The notes beneath the pieces are model-generated. The model was not told the DNA's origin. It did not search any database and saw nothing but the letters and a program-made list of their open reading frames with translations. Made by a program: the position numbers and the translations under genes. Positions 21,966 through 33,069 of a stretch of 64,000 nucleotides of DNA are shown one piece after another. This DNA comes from Tigriopus japonicus (Eukaryota; Arthropoda; Copepoda; Harpacticoida; Harpacticidae): NCBI GenBank assembly GCA_010645155.1, contig CM021316.1, positions 370,936-434,935 on the forward strand, read 5' to 3'. Within the stretch, counting starts at the first letter, position 1; each line of letters opens with the position of its first letter.

Positions 21966-23237
21966 TATGTCAAATCTGGAAAAACTTCCATGAGTTGACA
22001 TTGCTAAAAAATAAATGACATATTTGCACCAATTTGAATACCTACGCTAAATTCGAGAAATGGAATCGCAAATGAAGGCAAAAAATGTAAAGAGGCTAAA
22101 AAGGCTAAAAAAAGAATAAGGTCATGTTACCAAAGAAATTTTGTAGAACATCTAATATGAGATTGAGCATCAGAACATCGAAAAAAATGTTCTTTCCGGA
22201 AGTAAATATCTTTTTTACTTAAAAAGAGTATTTGCTAATTATTGCTTAACGCAACGCAACTGATCATTCTTTTCCAGTTTACCGTCATTGAAAACCGAGT
22301 GCATGCTTGTTCCTTGGAGAAATATAACTCAAAAGAAGCATTCGTCTGTCGCAAGTTTGACAACGAAAAAAAGGAATGGGACTATGTGGACCACATCGAA
22401 GTTCCAACGCGAGAAATCTCTCGTGTAGTTCTTCTCCCCAATGGAGGAATTTTTATCTTGCTGAAAACGCGAAACATGTATCTCTATGATGGGACGAACA
22501 GCAGATTGGTTTCGCAAAACAATCCATTTTACAGAGGAAGTGACTTCGCGGATTACAATTGTCATACTCCTATCTCGAACGAGGAGTTTGTTGTTGGAAT
22601 GGCATCAAAGCGGAAAGAGAATAACGCACCGGATAAATATTTGTATTTCATCAACATAAAAACCGGGGTAAGAAACGCAACAGTAGCCAAACTCAAGAGG
22701 GTTTTTGGTCAACTAAGTTTAGTTGCCCAAAGTTAGTTATTATCCCTCTAAGACCTCACGTGTTTACCTTGTACATGCTCCCATTTTGACAAGGTATGAG
22801 AAATCATTACTATGTTCTACGTTAATCAAGCCTCAATGCACTTTTTTTAGAATATCACGAAGTCCGGTCCAGTTGAGTTGCCCGTGAGAGGTTGTAAATG
22901 CGGAGCTTTTGGGCCGCCGGAAAGTAGGAAGTTGTACATATTTGGCGGAAAAATTGAAGATAGTGAATGAGGATGGAAGCCATTTCGAAACGCCATCATT
23001 TATGACCGGAATTCAGGGGAATTCTCATATCCTACCAACGAAATTGGGCAAACATTTCAACATGTCACTCCATACGAAGACACATTCTTTAACAACAATA
23101 TTTTCATCTCATCCAAGATTGTCAAGTTAAACTATACGAGCGATGAACCACAACTTCAAGATGAGGGTGCCATTCTAGGACGTTATCGCTTCATGTCGTC
23201 AATATCATTCAATGTTTTTAATTGCAATGAGTCCTAG

Positions 23238-24522
23238 ATCTGTTGTTTTCCCAGTAATCTTTCTCTCAATTGTGATCCCATCATGTTTCTCATTACTAGG
23301 GACGGGCAAATAGTATTAAAAGATTTTTGGCAACATAAACCTATTTTCTGCTTTTTTGCACTTTTTACCTTTATTTGCACTTTTTATTTACAATTTTGGC
23401 CAAAATTGGCCAATTGTTAAGAAAATGTGGTGGCTTTGGAAGAATTTTTAGTTTCAAGATCAAATTTTGAACTAGTCAAAAAAGCTTGCATTTGCAAGCA
23501 ACCATTCTCAGTGATCAATCATTCTTGAAGAAATATGTGCATTTCAGACACAAACCGCACACTTTATTCACCATCTTGGTTTTAATTGTAGCATCCCACC
23601 CCCTGACTAAAGAATCTCATTTCATGCAACCAACAAATATCAAACCTAAAGAAACTCAAGTTATGGTAATGGAAGGATCTGACAAACTGAAGACTGTTGG
23701 CTTTGTATTGCTGCCTATAAAGATCGCTATTTAAAAAAGCCATTATAAACTTGAAATCATCAAGCTAAGGATACATCAGTATAGCAGTACACCTTGTTGA
23801 ATTGACTTGGAGACATTACTTTTAAGTTCCAAAAGTATTTTACTTTTTCCTGTTTACTTTCCATTAATGTGCGTTCTAATAAAGATTTCTTTTACCAAAT
23901 CTAAGGATATCCTACCGAGACATCCGTACAATGTATAAAACACATTTATGAATATTTCCTTTGATGCAATTGTTAGGTACACGTGGGTCTTAAGTATTGG
24001 TGAAATCAATGTTTCTGTTCAATTTTCAATGACTATTTTTGAGCAACATTCTCGAAGGACAAAAAAGGACTTTGGTTAAGTCATATAAAACAACGGCTCA
24101 ATAGATTTCAACAATATTTTAGCTACAGACAACCATGAGACCAGCTTAGGAATGAAAAATTCAGCAGATTGTTTTCAAGAGTATTTTTATTGACTTTATG
24201 TCCTTTTTGGTTGTGACCTAATTAATAGAACTCAATTGCTTGTGCAGCATTGTCTCTTCACCTCAAGAGTAGTCTAAATTCTCACGAGCCACCTACCATT
24301 GCCGAACAAACCTTTTTCCGTTTCCTTCACCTGCGATAAGATTTTCGAGGAGATCACTCGAACCTCCCGTGCATTCTTAATAGCATTAATTCTTCTGGAA
24401 ATCATAAGTTTCACCGTTAGCCTAACACTCCAGAATTTCAATGCTTCTTGCTTTGGTCAAAAGATCGGGTCCTGCTAATTCGTAAAGAGAAAAAAAATCC
24501 CGGAAGGTTCCTGCTATTGATA
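23238..24522. other. Downstream of gene II; no gene
   Basis: AT-rich. A block starting TAGGGACGGGCAAATAG at about 23299, followed by repeated TTTGCACTTTTT words to about 23430, resembles one end of the hAT-like MITE at 42536-43064, but no matching second end was found. Confidence 0.35.
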
Positions 24523-24530
24523 ATACCAGG

Positions 24531-24565
24531 TAGAGACGCTTCATTGTGTCACTAGAGCGTCTCTA
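24531..24565. mobile_element. 35-bp palindromic micro-insertion with 8-bp target duplication
   Basis: TAGAGACGCT (24531-24540) and AGCGTCTCTA (24556-24565) are perfect 10-bp inverted ends around 15 bp. ATACCAGG lies directly on both sides (24523-24530 and 24566-24573). The TAG...CTA ends and 8-bp duplication match the hAT pattern and the neighbouring 889-bp element. Confidence 0.65.
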
Positions 24566-24589
24566 ATACCAGGGTCAAGTTCCAAAAAT

Positions 24590-24794
24590 CATTTCCTTTA
24601 AACATGTTAAACAAGAAAAACATGAAAAGAGACTGTAATTCTGGCGTTACTTTGTTGGTTCTATGAAACTTAGGTCCAAGGTATTTATTAGGCTTTGTCC
24701 CAAAATGTCAGTACCAAATGTCTCTCCTTAATTGAACAAAAAACGCCTACCACTTTTTCTCCAGTTTTAAGGTTAATCTTCAAAAGATTATAAA
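24590..24794 (+). promoter_or_regulatory. Duplicated promoter segment of gene copy III (distal part)
   Basis: Homologous to 51983-52175 upstream of gene IV (blocks TTTAAACATGTTAAACAA, GGTCCAAGGTATTTA, GGTTAATCTTCAAAAGATTA). Ends in the TATA-like ATTATAAA at 24787-24794, where a transposon begins. Confidence 0.6.
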
Positions 24795-25683
24795 TAGAGA
24801 CAGGAAGTTTAGACGAATAAAACTGTCAAATTAGACGAAAAAAGACGAATAAAACTGTCAAATTAGACGAAAAAAGACGAATAAAATTGCCCGATTAGAC
24901 GAAAAAAGACGAATAAAATTGCTCGATTAAACGAAAAAAGACGAATAAAATTGTCCGATGAAACGAAAATAAACGAATAACAGGCTTCACTGGACAAAAA
25001 AGACGAAAAAAACCCGTCTTTCACGGTAAAAGAACAAACGAATTGCCGGTAAAGAGGATACGAAGAGCCTTAAACTGCTGCCCATAAAATAGTCGAAAAG
25101 AGGGGAAACACCTGTCCCCTTGTGTAAAACGCAAAATCTACAACAGTAACAAACGGAAAAGTGCCATATGAGCAAGAAATGGTCAGTGTTACATATTAAT
25201 ATAAAAAAGAGTTCAAAACCGCCCTTTTTCAACGTTTTCAGTTGGGCAATATTTAATAACAAATTTGCAGACGCATTAATTGTTTGCATTGTCGGATAGC
25301 TCTTTTCAATCCAATTGTGGCCTTTTCTTTCCGTGTCTGTCAGGAAACCTTACAAGTTAAAATTTTAGTATGGATCATATTTTGTTCGCGCAAAAACGCA
25401 AGTGACAATTTAACTATTACTTTGGCCCAAGTTTTGGCGTTGAACTTTTTTGAAAGTGTCTATTTGATTTAAAATTTGAGAAAAAAAAACTTTAAATCCA
25501 AGAAAATTTTCCATTTTTGACTAATCAAACGAAAAAAGTTGAGTAAATTTGCCGGATTAGACGAAAAAAGACGAATAAAATCCAAATTAGACGAATAAAT
25601 TTGTCGCGACGAATAAGGTTAAAAAAGACGAATAAAGACGAAAAAAGACGAATACGTTTATTCGTCTAAAGTTTCTGTCCCTA
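24795..25683. mobile_element. 889-bp hAT-like non-autonomous element inserted in a TATA box
   Basis: Left end TAGAGACAGGAAGTTTAGAC. The reverse complement of the right end is TAGGGACAGAAACTTTAGAC, about 26 of 29 bases matching. ATTATAAA is duplicated at 24787-24794 and 25684-25691. The paralogous promoter at about 52167-52174 holds this octamer once with no insertion. The interior is rich in GACGAATAAAATTG / GACGAAAAAAGACG tandem words at both ends (24807-24985 and 25530-25670). There is no transposase; the ORFs inside look random. Confidence 0.8.
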
Positions 25684-25784
25684 ATTATAAACATCCAACA
25701 CTTGTAAACAATTATGTTTTAGAAATAATAAAGATGGATATAGCCAGTCTTTATCTGGCGTAAAGACATTCACAAAGAGAAAAG

Positions 25785-28530
25785 ATGAACAGCGATATTT
25801 CGGGTACTTTCGTTGTTGTGGCTCCATAACACTCGAGCTCAAACAGGTCTTCAATGTTTTGTGCCCGGAGAATGTCTTGATTCTCAAATTTTGGGAGCCA
25901 CACCCACCGATAACTCCAAGGAATGTTGGAGACATTGCCAAAATGTGACGGGTTGCACTTGGTTCACGTTCTACAAGGATCCTAAGATTTGCACCCCCTT
26001 GTCCGGTTGCTTGCGATTGTCCAATAAAAAATGCCTTGACAATGAGGCATACGGGGGGAGGTTTAAGTGATCCCTTCAAAAATTTTATCGCGGGCGGATG
26101 AAAGAAGAGAAAAGGCTTGTAAGATTTTGGTCGGTGTAAGGGTTTTCGCGTTTTACAGACCGCCCTTATGACTTAGATGCTTCAAAAAATGTCGAATTGC
26201 AAGTTTGGACATTTTGACTCTCGGTTTTGTAAGAATTTGCAAAATTATTCTTTTGATTAAAAAATGGCAAGCACTTAAAAAAGACCTTTGATATTGAAGA
26301 GAAACACGTACAAAACACGGCATTTTGTTTGATACCTTGATGGTTTTGTAGCTTTACAATACAAATCAGTGCTTATAACATCACTTACACGTGTACTTAC
26401 CCCAAAAAAGTGGCCTTTTGTTGAGAAAAATCGGAGTTCAGAACTCTGATTTTTGAAAAAATGGTATAAGGCCGAGGCTATATTTTGAAACAATGTCATT
26501 CATTCCTTATTAACGAGTAAAACTGTTGAACATGCATCTTGAAAGAATTCAGTCAAACTTTTTGTGTTAATATTTATTGACTAATTGCTCTTCACCTTGA
26601 TTTTAGAGGTCCCAGCACTCCTTTTACTCGTCTCATGAACGTTTGACATTCAGCTCTCCAAAGGATTTTAGTCCTCTTAACAATCAGGAAAATACATAGA
26701 TGGAATCTTGCTTCACCCATTAGTCCAACTTCTGTGAAACAATGCTGAATAGAAGTATCTGTGGTGATATCTGGAGGGTTACTCCTCTTCCATCCTCTTC
26801 AGCACCTCCACGACGCAGGAACCATTTCGAAAATGAAGGAATGAGAATAGTCTCATTTTGAAACAAGATGGAGTCCAAGTCGGAGATGTTGTTGGCTGTA
26901 ACTATTGAAGGGCACTTTTGATGGTTCTGGATCAGATCAGCCATCTGATCCGGATTGGAATTGGAACAAAGGCAATCACGACGTCCTTGAGACAAAATAA
27001 GTGAAAAACATGAGGGTTAAATCCTGGATTGTGGATTTGATTGAAAATGTTTCAAGTCTTGGGGCTCAAGAAGGTCAGGACCACGCAGGACTGGGGCTAA
27101 GGGTCCTTCAGGACCAGAGGATCATGTCTTTTCATTACAGGGATAGGCTCTACGTGCTTGATAGGGTTTGATTGATCTTCTTAGTTCTTAAATCCCTTTG
27201 TCCAGGAATTAACAATCAAATTGAGTCAAAAAATCCACACAATTCAATCTTGGTGGGAGCATTTCATTCTCAAGACTTTGAGAGGGCCCATGTAATCCGG
27301 GTTAGACTATCAGATCACCAATTTGGGCTGACTGAGTCGAAAGGCAAATTAAAATATTGAGCCCATCCATTGCTAGTAGGCACACCTGATATGTTTTGAG
27401 GTCATCTTAATTTGTTCTTCATTTGATGGAATTCTTGACACTGAGGACTTCTTTCTTTGTTTTATGTGGACCTTAATGCGAACGCAGATTCCTCTTGGAA
27501 AGGAACTAAATTTACCCCAGAAACTCTCCTCTGGGTCAAAACGGGGATTTTTATCGCGCTCATCCATTAGACAACTTGAACAACCTAAGAATATCTTACC
27601 TGTCCTTGAATTATCCTGAACTAAAAGACACAACTATATAATAAAGAAATTCGAGGACGAGGATGGAACATCATTTATAGAACAATGCCAAGGTGACACA
27701 ACCTAAAACAAACTTGATTTCATACAAAGTTTGGCATGTGTAAGTTAAGTTCAGGATAATACATGGATGGGTTCAATTGTAAGTTCAAAGATATTATAAT
27801 TATTATTATTTATATTATTATTATAATTATTATTATTTATTATTTATAAGACGTTCAAATCGGATAATAGATAAGCTCGGAAAACCCCGCTATTTTGTTG
27901 TTGATAATTCAAGGAATGGTAAGATATTCTTAATTTGTTCAAGTTTTGTAATGGATGAGCGTAAAGAAACTCCCCGTTTTGGTCCGTGGGAAAGTTTGTT
28001 CTTAATCCTTTTGCGGAAAAGAGGAATTTGGGCATATTCGTTCTTTTTGCTTTAGTTAGGCCTATCACTTCCGAAGGTTGTAGCAGGTAACCTAGTCATC
28101 ATCAGATTTAATTTGATCACTTTGATCGTCATCTTGTAGAAAAGACACCTTGTGGGGGGGTTCATTCGCACTCCATGATGTGGTCATTCATTCATTCACT
28201 ATTTCATTCACTCGTTCTTGGCTGAACTTGATGTCTTCGAAACACCCACATCAGACAGATTTTGGGGCGTGGGGTTGACCTTTACCAAGGCTAGGACTTG
28301 GCTGGACCCGCTTGAAACACAGTAAACCCCGATTGGCGCACTATCTTTTGGAATTTTGGTCGATTTCCGTTTAATTTTCCACTCCCAACATGGCCGTTTG
28401 TACTTCTTGTTTACTTACGAACTCTCGGCCTCATCGTGTAAGGTTGCGAGCTAGGAAATTCCGCGAGTTCTTATCCAGTATTTATACTATTATATAGGTT
28501 ATCCCTGGTTTAGTAGAACCCATAGTGCAG
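25785..28530 (+). pseudogene. Copy III of the PAN/kelch-like gene (decayed duplicate of gene IV)
   Basis: ATG 25785 matches the gene IV start, but one extra G in the signal-peptide region (GGG versus GG near 25805) shifts the frame and gives a stop after 14 codons. The old frame resumes at about 25813 and encodes the first PAN module (LQCFVPGECLDSQIL to TPLSGCLRLSN) at over 90% identity to gene IV. Homology stops at about 26050; the second PAN module is missing. The end of exon B reappears at about 28508-28530, followed by the same donor GTAAAT at 28531 and intron as in gene IV. Exons C and D are absent, since a satellite array starts in the intron. The single-base shift could be an assembly error; the exon loss could not. 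Confidence 0.7.
26080..28490. other. Sequence inserted or rearranged within copy III; no gene
   Basis: Not present in gene IV, where exon A to exon B takes only 67 bp of intron. Contains an (ATT)n/(TTA)n low-complexity tract at about 27785-27850. Minus-strand ORFs at 26995-26720 and 27633-27373 have no recognisable motif. Confidence 0.4.
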
Positions 28531-29018
28531 GTAAATACTTCAACTAAATTGTAAACGTGAAAATGAAGGCTGTCAAGTAGTACTTTTATAAATAGGAGCT
28601 TGTTTTCTAACCCCGCGCATAAAATGGATCTCGTGGGTTTCGGCTTTATCATGGAATAATAGTAAAGGACTAGATGAGAAAACTCTTGCGGTTCAAGACG
28701 TGGAGTACATGCATTAGTACTAAGTGACTTGGATCGGTTCATTTACCTTTTATGCGTAACTTACATCTGTAAGCTATTTGTTTGGCGCTTGTTTTTCGTT
28801 TCATTGTTTAGCCACTTATTCAAACTTAAAAAGTGTTGTACTTTCAAAACACCAAAACGGCTTTTTTGTTGATACAACTGCAAAAGTGATTCCAAATAAT
28901 GCGATAAGTGCCACTTGAGGTCGCTTTTTGCGACGGTATTTTGATCGAGGCACCAGCTGATATATGTGACTAAATTTTATCAAGTAAAAGAGTAAGAGCA
29001 TGAGAGGGCATATCGCAG
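28531..29018. repeat. Segmental-duplication partner of gene IV intron 2
   Basis: Matches 52993-53427 plus 54167-54210, including ATGAAGGCTGTCAAGTAGTA, CTTATTCAAACTTAAAAAG and TTGATCGAGGCACCAGCTGA. TATATGTGAC (28961-28970) is the uninterrupted form of the site that carries a 0.73-kb insertion in gene IV. Confidence 0.85.
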
Positions 29019-29023
29019 AACGA

Positions 29024-31997
29024 CAAATTCAATGTCTGGTCATCGTTTGAGAGTGTTTCCATAAATCAGAAACCAAGAAAAAAACTTGATATAATTTTTC
29101 AAAAATTCGATCTCCCATAATAAACTCGCTTTTACCCGAGACGCTTGATCAACCAATGCAATTTCTTCAGTTTTTCTCCATATTTTGCCTCTCTTTTCGG
29201 TTCCCTTGTTCCATTTGAATTTTTGTACCACAAATTCAATGTCTGGTCATCGTTTGAGAGTATTTCCATGCATCAGAATTCAAGAAAAACACTTGATATA
29301 ATTTTTCAAAAATTCGATCTCCCATAATAAACTCGCTATTACCCGAGACGCTTCATAATCCAATGCAATATTTTAGTTTTGCTCCTAATTTTGCCTCTCT
29401 TTTCCGTTCCCGTGTTCCATTTGAATTTTTGGACCACAAATTCAATGTCTGGTCATCGTTTGAGAGTATTTCCATGCATCAGAAATCAAGAAAAACACTT
29501 GATATGATTTTTCAAAAATTCGATCTCCCATAATAAACTCGCTATTACCCGAGACGCTTCATAAACCAATGCAATATTTTTGTTTTGCTCCTTATTTTGC
29601 CTCTCTTTTCGGTTCCCTTGTTCCATTTGAATTTTTGTACCACAAATTCAATGTCTGGTCATCGTTTGAGAGTATTTCCATGCATCAGAAATCAAGAAAA
29701 ACACTTGATATGATTTTTCAAAAATTCGATCTCCCATAATGAACTCGCTATTACCCGAGACGCTTCATAAACCAATGCAATATTTTAATTTTGCTCCATA
29801 TTTTGCCTCTCTTTTCCGTTCCCGTGTTCCATTTGAATTTTTGGACCACAAATTCAATGTCTGGTCATCGTTTGAGAGTGTTTCCCTGCATCAGAAATCA
29901 AGAAAAACACTTGATATGATTTTTCAAAAATTCGATGTCCCATAATGAACTCGCTATTACCCGAGACGCTTGATCAACCCATGCAATTTCTTCAGTTCTG
30001 CTCCATATTTTGCCTCTCTTTTCCGTTCCCTTGTTCCATTCCAATTTTTGGACCACAAATTCAATGTCTGGTCATCGTTTGAGAGTATTTCCATGCATCA
30101 GAAATGAAGAAAAACACTTGATATGATTTTTAAAAAATTCGATCTCACAAAATAAACTCGTTATTTCCCGAGACCCTTGATCAACAAATGCAATTTCTTC
30201 AGTTTTGACCCTCATTTTGCCTCTTATTCCGTTCCCTTGTTCACTTCTAATTTTTGGATCACAAATTAAATGTCTGGTAATCGTTTGAGAGTATTTCTTT
30301 GCATCAGAAATCAAGAAAAACGTTTGATATTAGTTTTCAAAAATTCGATCTCACAAAATAAACTCGCTATTTCCCGAGACCCTTGATCAACAAATGCAAT
30401 TTCTTCAGTTTTGACCCTTATTTTGCCTCTTATTCTGTTCCCTTGTTCACTTCTAATTTTTGGATCACAAATTAAATGTCTGGTAATCGTTTGAGAGTAT
30501 TTCTTTGCATCAGAAATAAAAAAAAAACACTTGATATTATTTTTCAAAAATTCGATCTCCCATAATAAACTCGCTATTACCCGAGACGCTTCATCAACCA
30601 ATGCAATATTTGAGTTTTGCTCCATATTTTGCCTCTCTTTTCCGTTCCCTTGTTTCATTCCAATTTTTGGACCACAAATTCAATGTCTGGTCATCGTTTG
30701 AGAGCATTTCCATGCATCAGAAATGAAGAAAAACACTTGATATGATTTTTCAAAAATTCGATGTCCCATAATGAACTCGCTACTACCCGAGACGCTTGAT
30801 CAACCAATGCAATATTTGAGTTTTCTTCCTTATTTTGCCTCCGTTATCGTTCCCTTGTTCCATTTTAATTTTTTGACCACAATTTCAATGTCTGGTAATC
30901 GCTTGAGAGTATTTCCATACATCAGAAATGAAGAAAAACACTTACATGATTTTTAAAAAATTCCATCACCCATAATAAACTCGGTATTTCCCAAGATGCT
31001 TGATCAACAAATGCAATCTTTTAGTTTTGCTCCTTATTTTGCCTATCTTTTCCGTTCCTTTGTTCCATTTTAATTTTTTGACCACAATTTCAATGTCTGG
31101 TCATCGTTTGAGAGTATTTCCATGCATCAGAAGTCAAGAAAAACACTTGATATTAGTTTTCAAAAATTCGATCTCACAAAATAAACTCGCTATTTCCCGA
31201 GACCCATGATCAACAAATGCAATTTCTTCAGTTTTGACCCTTATTTTGCCTCTTATTCTGTTCCCTTGTTCACTTCTAATTTTTGGATCACAAATTAAAT
31301 GTCTGGTAATCGTTTGAGAGTATTTCTTTGCATCAAAAATCAAGAAAAACACTTGATATAATTTTTCAAAAATTCGATCTCCCATAATAAACTCGCTATT
31401 TCCCGGGACGCTTCATCAACCAATGCAATATTTGAGTTTTGCTCTATATTTTGCCTCTCTTTTCCGTTCCCTTGTTCCAATTTAATTTTTGGACCTCAAA
31501 TTCAATGTCTGGTCATCGTTTGAGAGTATTTCCATGCATCAAATCAAGAAAAACACTTGATAAGTTTTTAAAAAAATTCCATCCCCCATAATAAACTCGG
31601 TATTTCCCGAGACGCTTGATCAACCAATGCAATCTCTTCAGTGTTGCTCCATATTTTGCCTCTCTTTTCGGTTCCCTTGTTCCATTTGAATTTTTGGACC
31701 ACAAATTCAATGTCTGGTCATCGTTTGAGAGTATTTCCATGCATCAGAAATCAAGAAAAACACTTGATATAATTTTTCAAAACTTTGATTTCCCTCATTA
31801 AACTCGCTATTACCCGAGACGCTTGATCAACCAATGCAATCTCTTCAGTTTTGTTCTTTATTTTGCCTCTCTTTTCGGTTCCATTTGAATTTTTAGACCA
31901 CAAATTAAATGTCTGGTCATCGTTTGGGAGTGTTTCCATGCATCAGAAATCAAGAAAAACACTTGATATGATTTTTAAAAAAATCGATCACCCATTA
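29024..31997. repeat. Satellite array, 206-207 bp monomer, ~14.4 copies
   Basis: The word CAAATTCAATGTCTGG (or CAAATTAAATGTCTGG) starts at 29024, 29231, 29437, 29643, 29849, 30056, 30262, 30468 and 30675, and continues to near 31990. Each monomer carries AATAAACTCGCTATTACCCG and TTTTGCCTCTCTTTTCCG. At least two variant subtypes alternate: one with TCACTTCTAATTTTTGGATC, the other with TCCATTTGAATTTTTGGACC. 206 is not a multiple of three, so ORFs in it are chance. It begins in the duplicated intron of copy III and ends at a LINE. Confidence 0.92.
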
Positions 31998-32962
31998 AGA
32001 ATTGGCTCTCAGGCCGACGGCAACGTGTGGTGTTAAACGGAGAGTCCTCTGGTTGGGAAAGTGTGGGGAGCGGTGTTATTCAAGGAAGTGTGCTCGGGCC
32101 ACTTCTCTTTCTCATGTATGTGACTGATCTTCCTGAAACCATAGGAGCTTCGTCATTCATGAGCTCCTTTGCCGACGACACAAAAGTTGGAAGACCCTTA
32201 AAGAGCGCCGCAGATCAATTTCATCTCCAAGATGACATCAATCGTATCTGCGCCTGGGCTGAGAGCAACGGAATGAGTTTTAATACCAGTAAATGCAAGG
32301 TGATCCATTTCGGATACAACAACCCACAATGGAGGTATTTGATAAATGATCAGCAGATAGACGAAGCGCTTAGACATGAAGACCTCGGCATCACAGTCCA
32401 ACACGATCTAAAACCCTCCCACCACGTTGCAAAGGTTGTAAAAAAAGCCAACGCAGTTTTAAGGCAAGTCAAGCGCTCTTTCTCTGTCCGTCGTCCAGAG
32501 ATATTTGTGGACATAGACAAAGCCTTCGTCCGTCCTCAACTCGAATACATTGCTCCGGTATGGAACCCTTGGTTAAAAAAGGATGTGGCCCTACTCGAGG
32601 GTGTCCAGAGGAGAGCAACGCGTTTAATCAGCGGCATGACCGGAACATACGAGGAAAGGCTTACCCAGTTGGGGATGACAACTCTCGAAACACGAAGACG
32701 GAGGGGTGATGCAATCCAAGTCTTCAAGCTCATGAAGGGAATGGATGATCTCGACTACCATGAATTTTTCTCCTACCTTAGCCACGACATTAACACCCGA
32801 CAAATAACTTCTAATAACCTCTCAATTCCGCACTCTAATCTAGAATTGCACAAACACCACTTCAAATCAAGAACAGCGAGGCTTTGGAATGAACTTCCAC
32901 AAGTTGCAAAAGAATGCCCAACCATTAATTCATTTAAAGCCTGGTTCGATGCCAACAACTAG
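31998..32962 (+). pseudogene. LINE reverse transcriptase, C-terminal half
   Basis: Open to TAG 32960-32962 with motif B (GVIQGSVLGPLLFLMYVTDL), motif C (FADDTKVG), the thumb (EDLGITVQHDLKPS) and the tail typical of non-LTR RTs (PQLEYIAPVWNPWL, QRRATRLISGM, RRRRGDAIQVFKLMKG, FKSRTARLWNELP). The finger domain, motif A and the endonuclease are missing because of 5' truncation. No internal stops, so it is a relatively recent insertion. It would be inactive. Confidence 0.85.
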
Positions 32963-33065
32963 GATTTTTTTGTTTTTCTCAATCGTTGTTTAACCAAAAT
33001 CCTTTGTCTTTTTTTATAACCAAAAGGTTCCAGAAGACTACTCAAACATTAATAAACATTAACAT
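31998..33065 (+). mobile_element. 5'-truncated LINE inserted into a BEL/Pao element
   Basis: Starts inside the RT domain (WLSGRRQRVVLNGESS) immediately after the satellite. It ends with a short 3' UTR and a tail of AAACATTA/AACATTA repeats (about 33040-33070), beyond which BEL/Pao pol sequence continues on the minus strand. A simple-sequence tail instead of poly(A) is seen in several non-LTR clades such as CR1. Confidence 0.75.
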
Positions 33066-33069
33066 TAAT

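Larger units (their letters stand above)
18582..22277. other. Gene II large intron, mostly repeats
   Basis: 3.7 kb between the donor GTAAAG and the acceptor TTTTCCAG. Holds a dispersed repeat (20868-21060), an inverted pair of GTCCGCTCAACAGTTG (about 20957-20975 and 21321-21340) and a tRNA-derived SINE-like unit (21866-21965). No other gene seen. Confidence 0.55.
17502..23237 (+). pseudogene. Gene II: secreted PAN/kelch-like protein, five exons, one in-frame TGA
   Basis: Proposed exons: 17502-17562, 17629-17898, 18436-18581, 22278-22667, 22851-23237, all with GT/AG borders. The phases match gene IV (phase 1 after the Cys-rich exon, then 0 and 0). Exon 1 gives a signal peptide (MMQCLYPLLTVCFLNFFY). 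The 66-bp intron 17563-17628 is a multiple of three and open, so it may be retained. Exon 2 has one PAN/apple-like Cys module (CQEECSKYSS to LHRCLCTANC). Exons 3-5 have kelch-like strands (VVNLNTFKKLNC, NMYLYDGTNSR, NAIIYDRNSGEF). TGA at 22968-22970 interrupts the last exon at codon ~329 of 418, although homology continues to TAG 23235-23237. It is therefore a young pseudogene, a truncated isoform or a sequence error. AATAAA at about 23878 could be its polyadenylation signal. Confidence 0.65.

Noticed and set aside
22968..22970. Selenocysteine recoding of the in-frame TGA in gene II
   Set aside because: The aligned paralogues have no Cys at this position (they read DEPG / DKPG), and I saw no SECIS-like structure by eye.
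25284..25472. ORF inside the 889-bp hAT-like element as a transposase remnant
   Set aside because: 62 codons with no DDE, BED or dimerisation motifs.
29024..31997. Many ORFs of 60-115 codons on both strands in this interval
   Set aside because: They are translations of the 206-bp satellite, whose length is not a multiple of three. The same peptide recurs with each monomer and no start or stop context is conserved.
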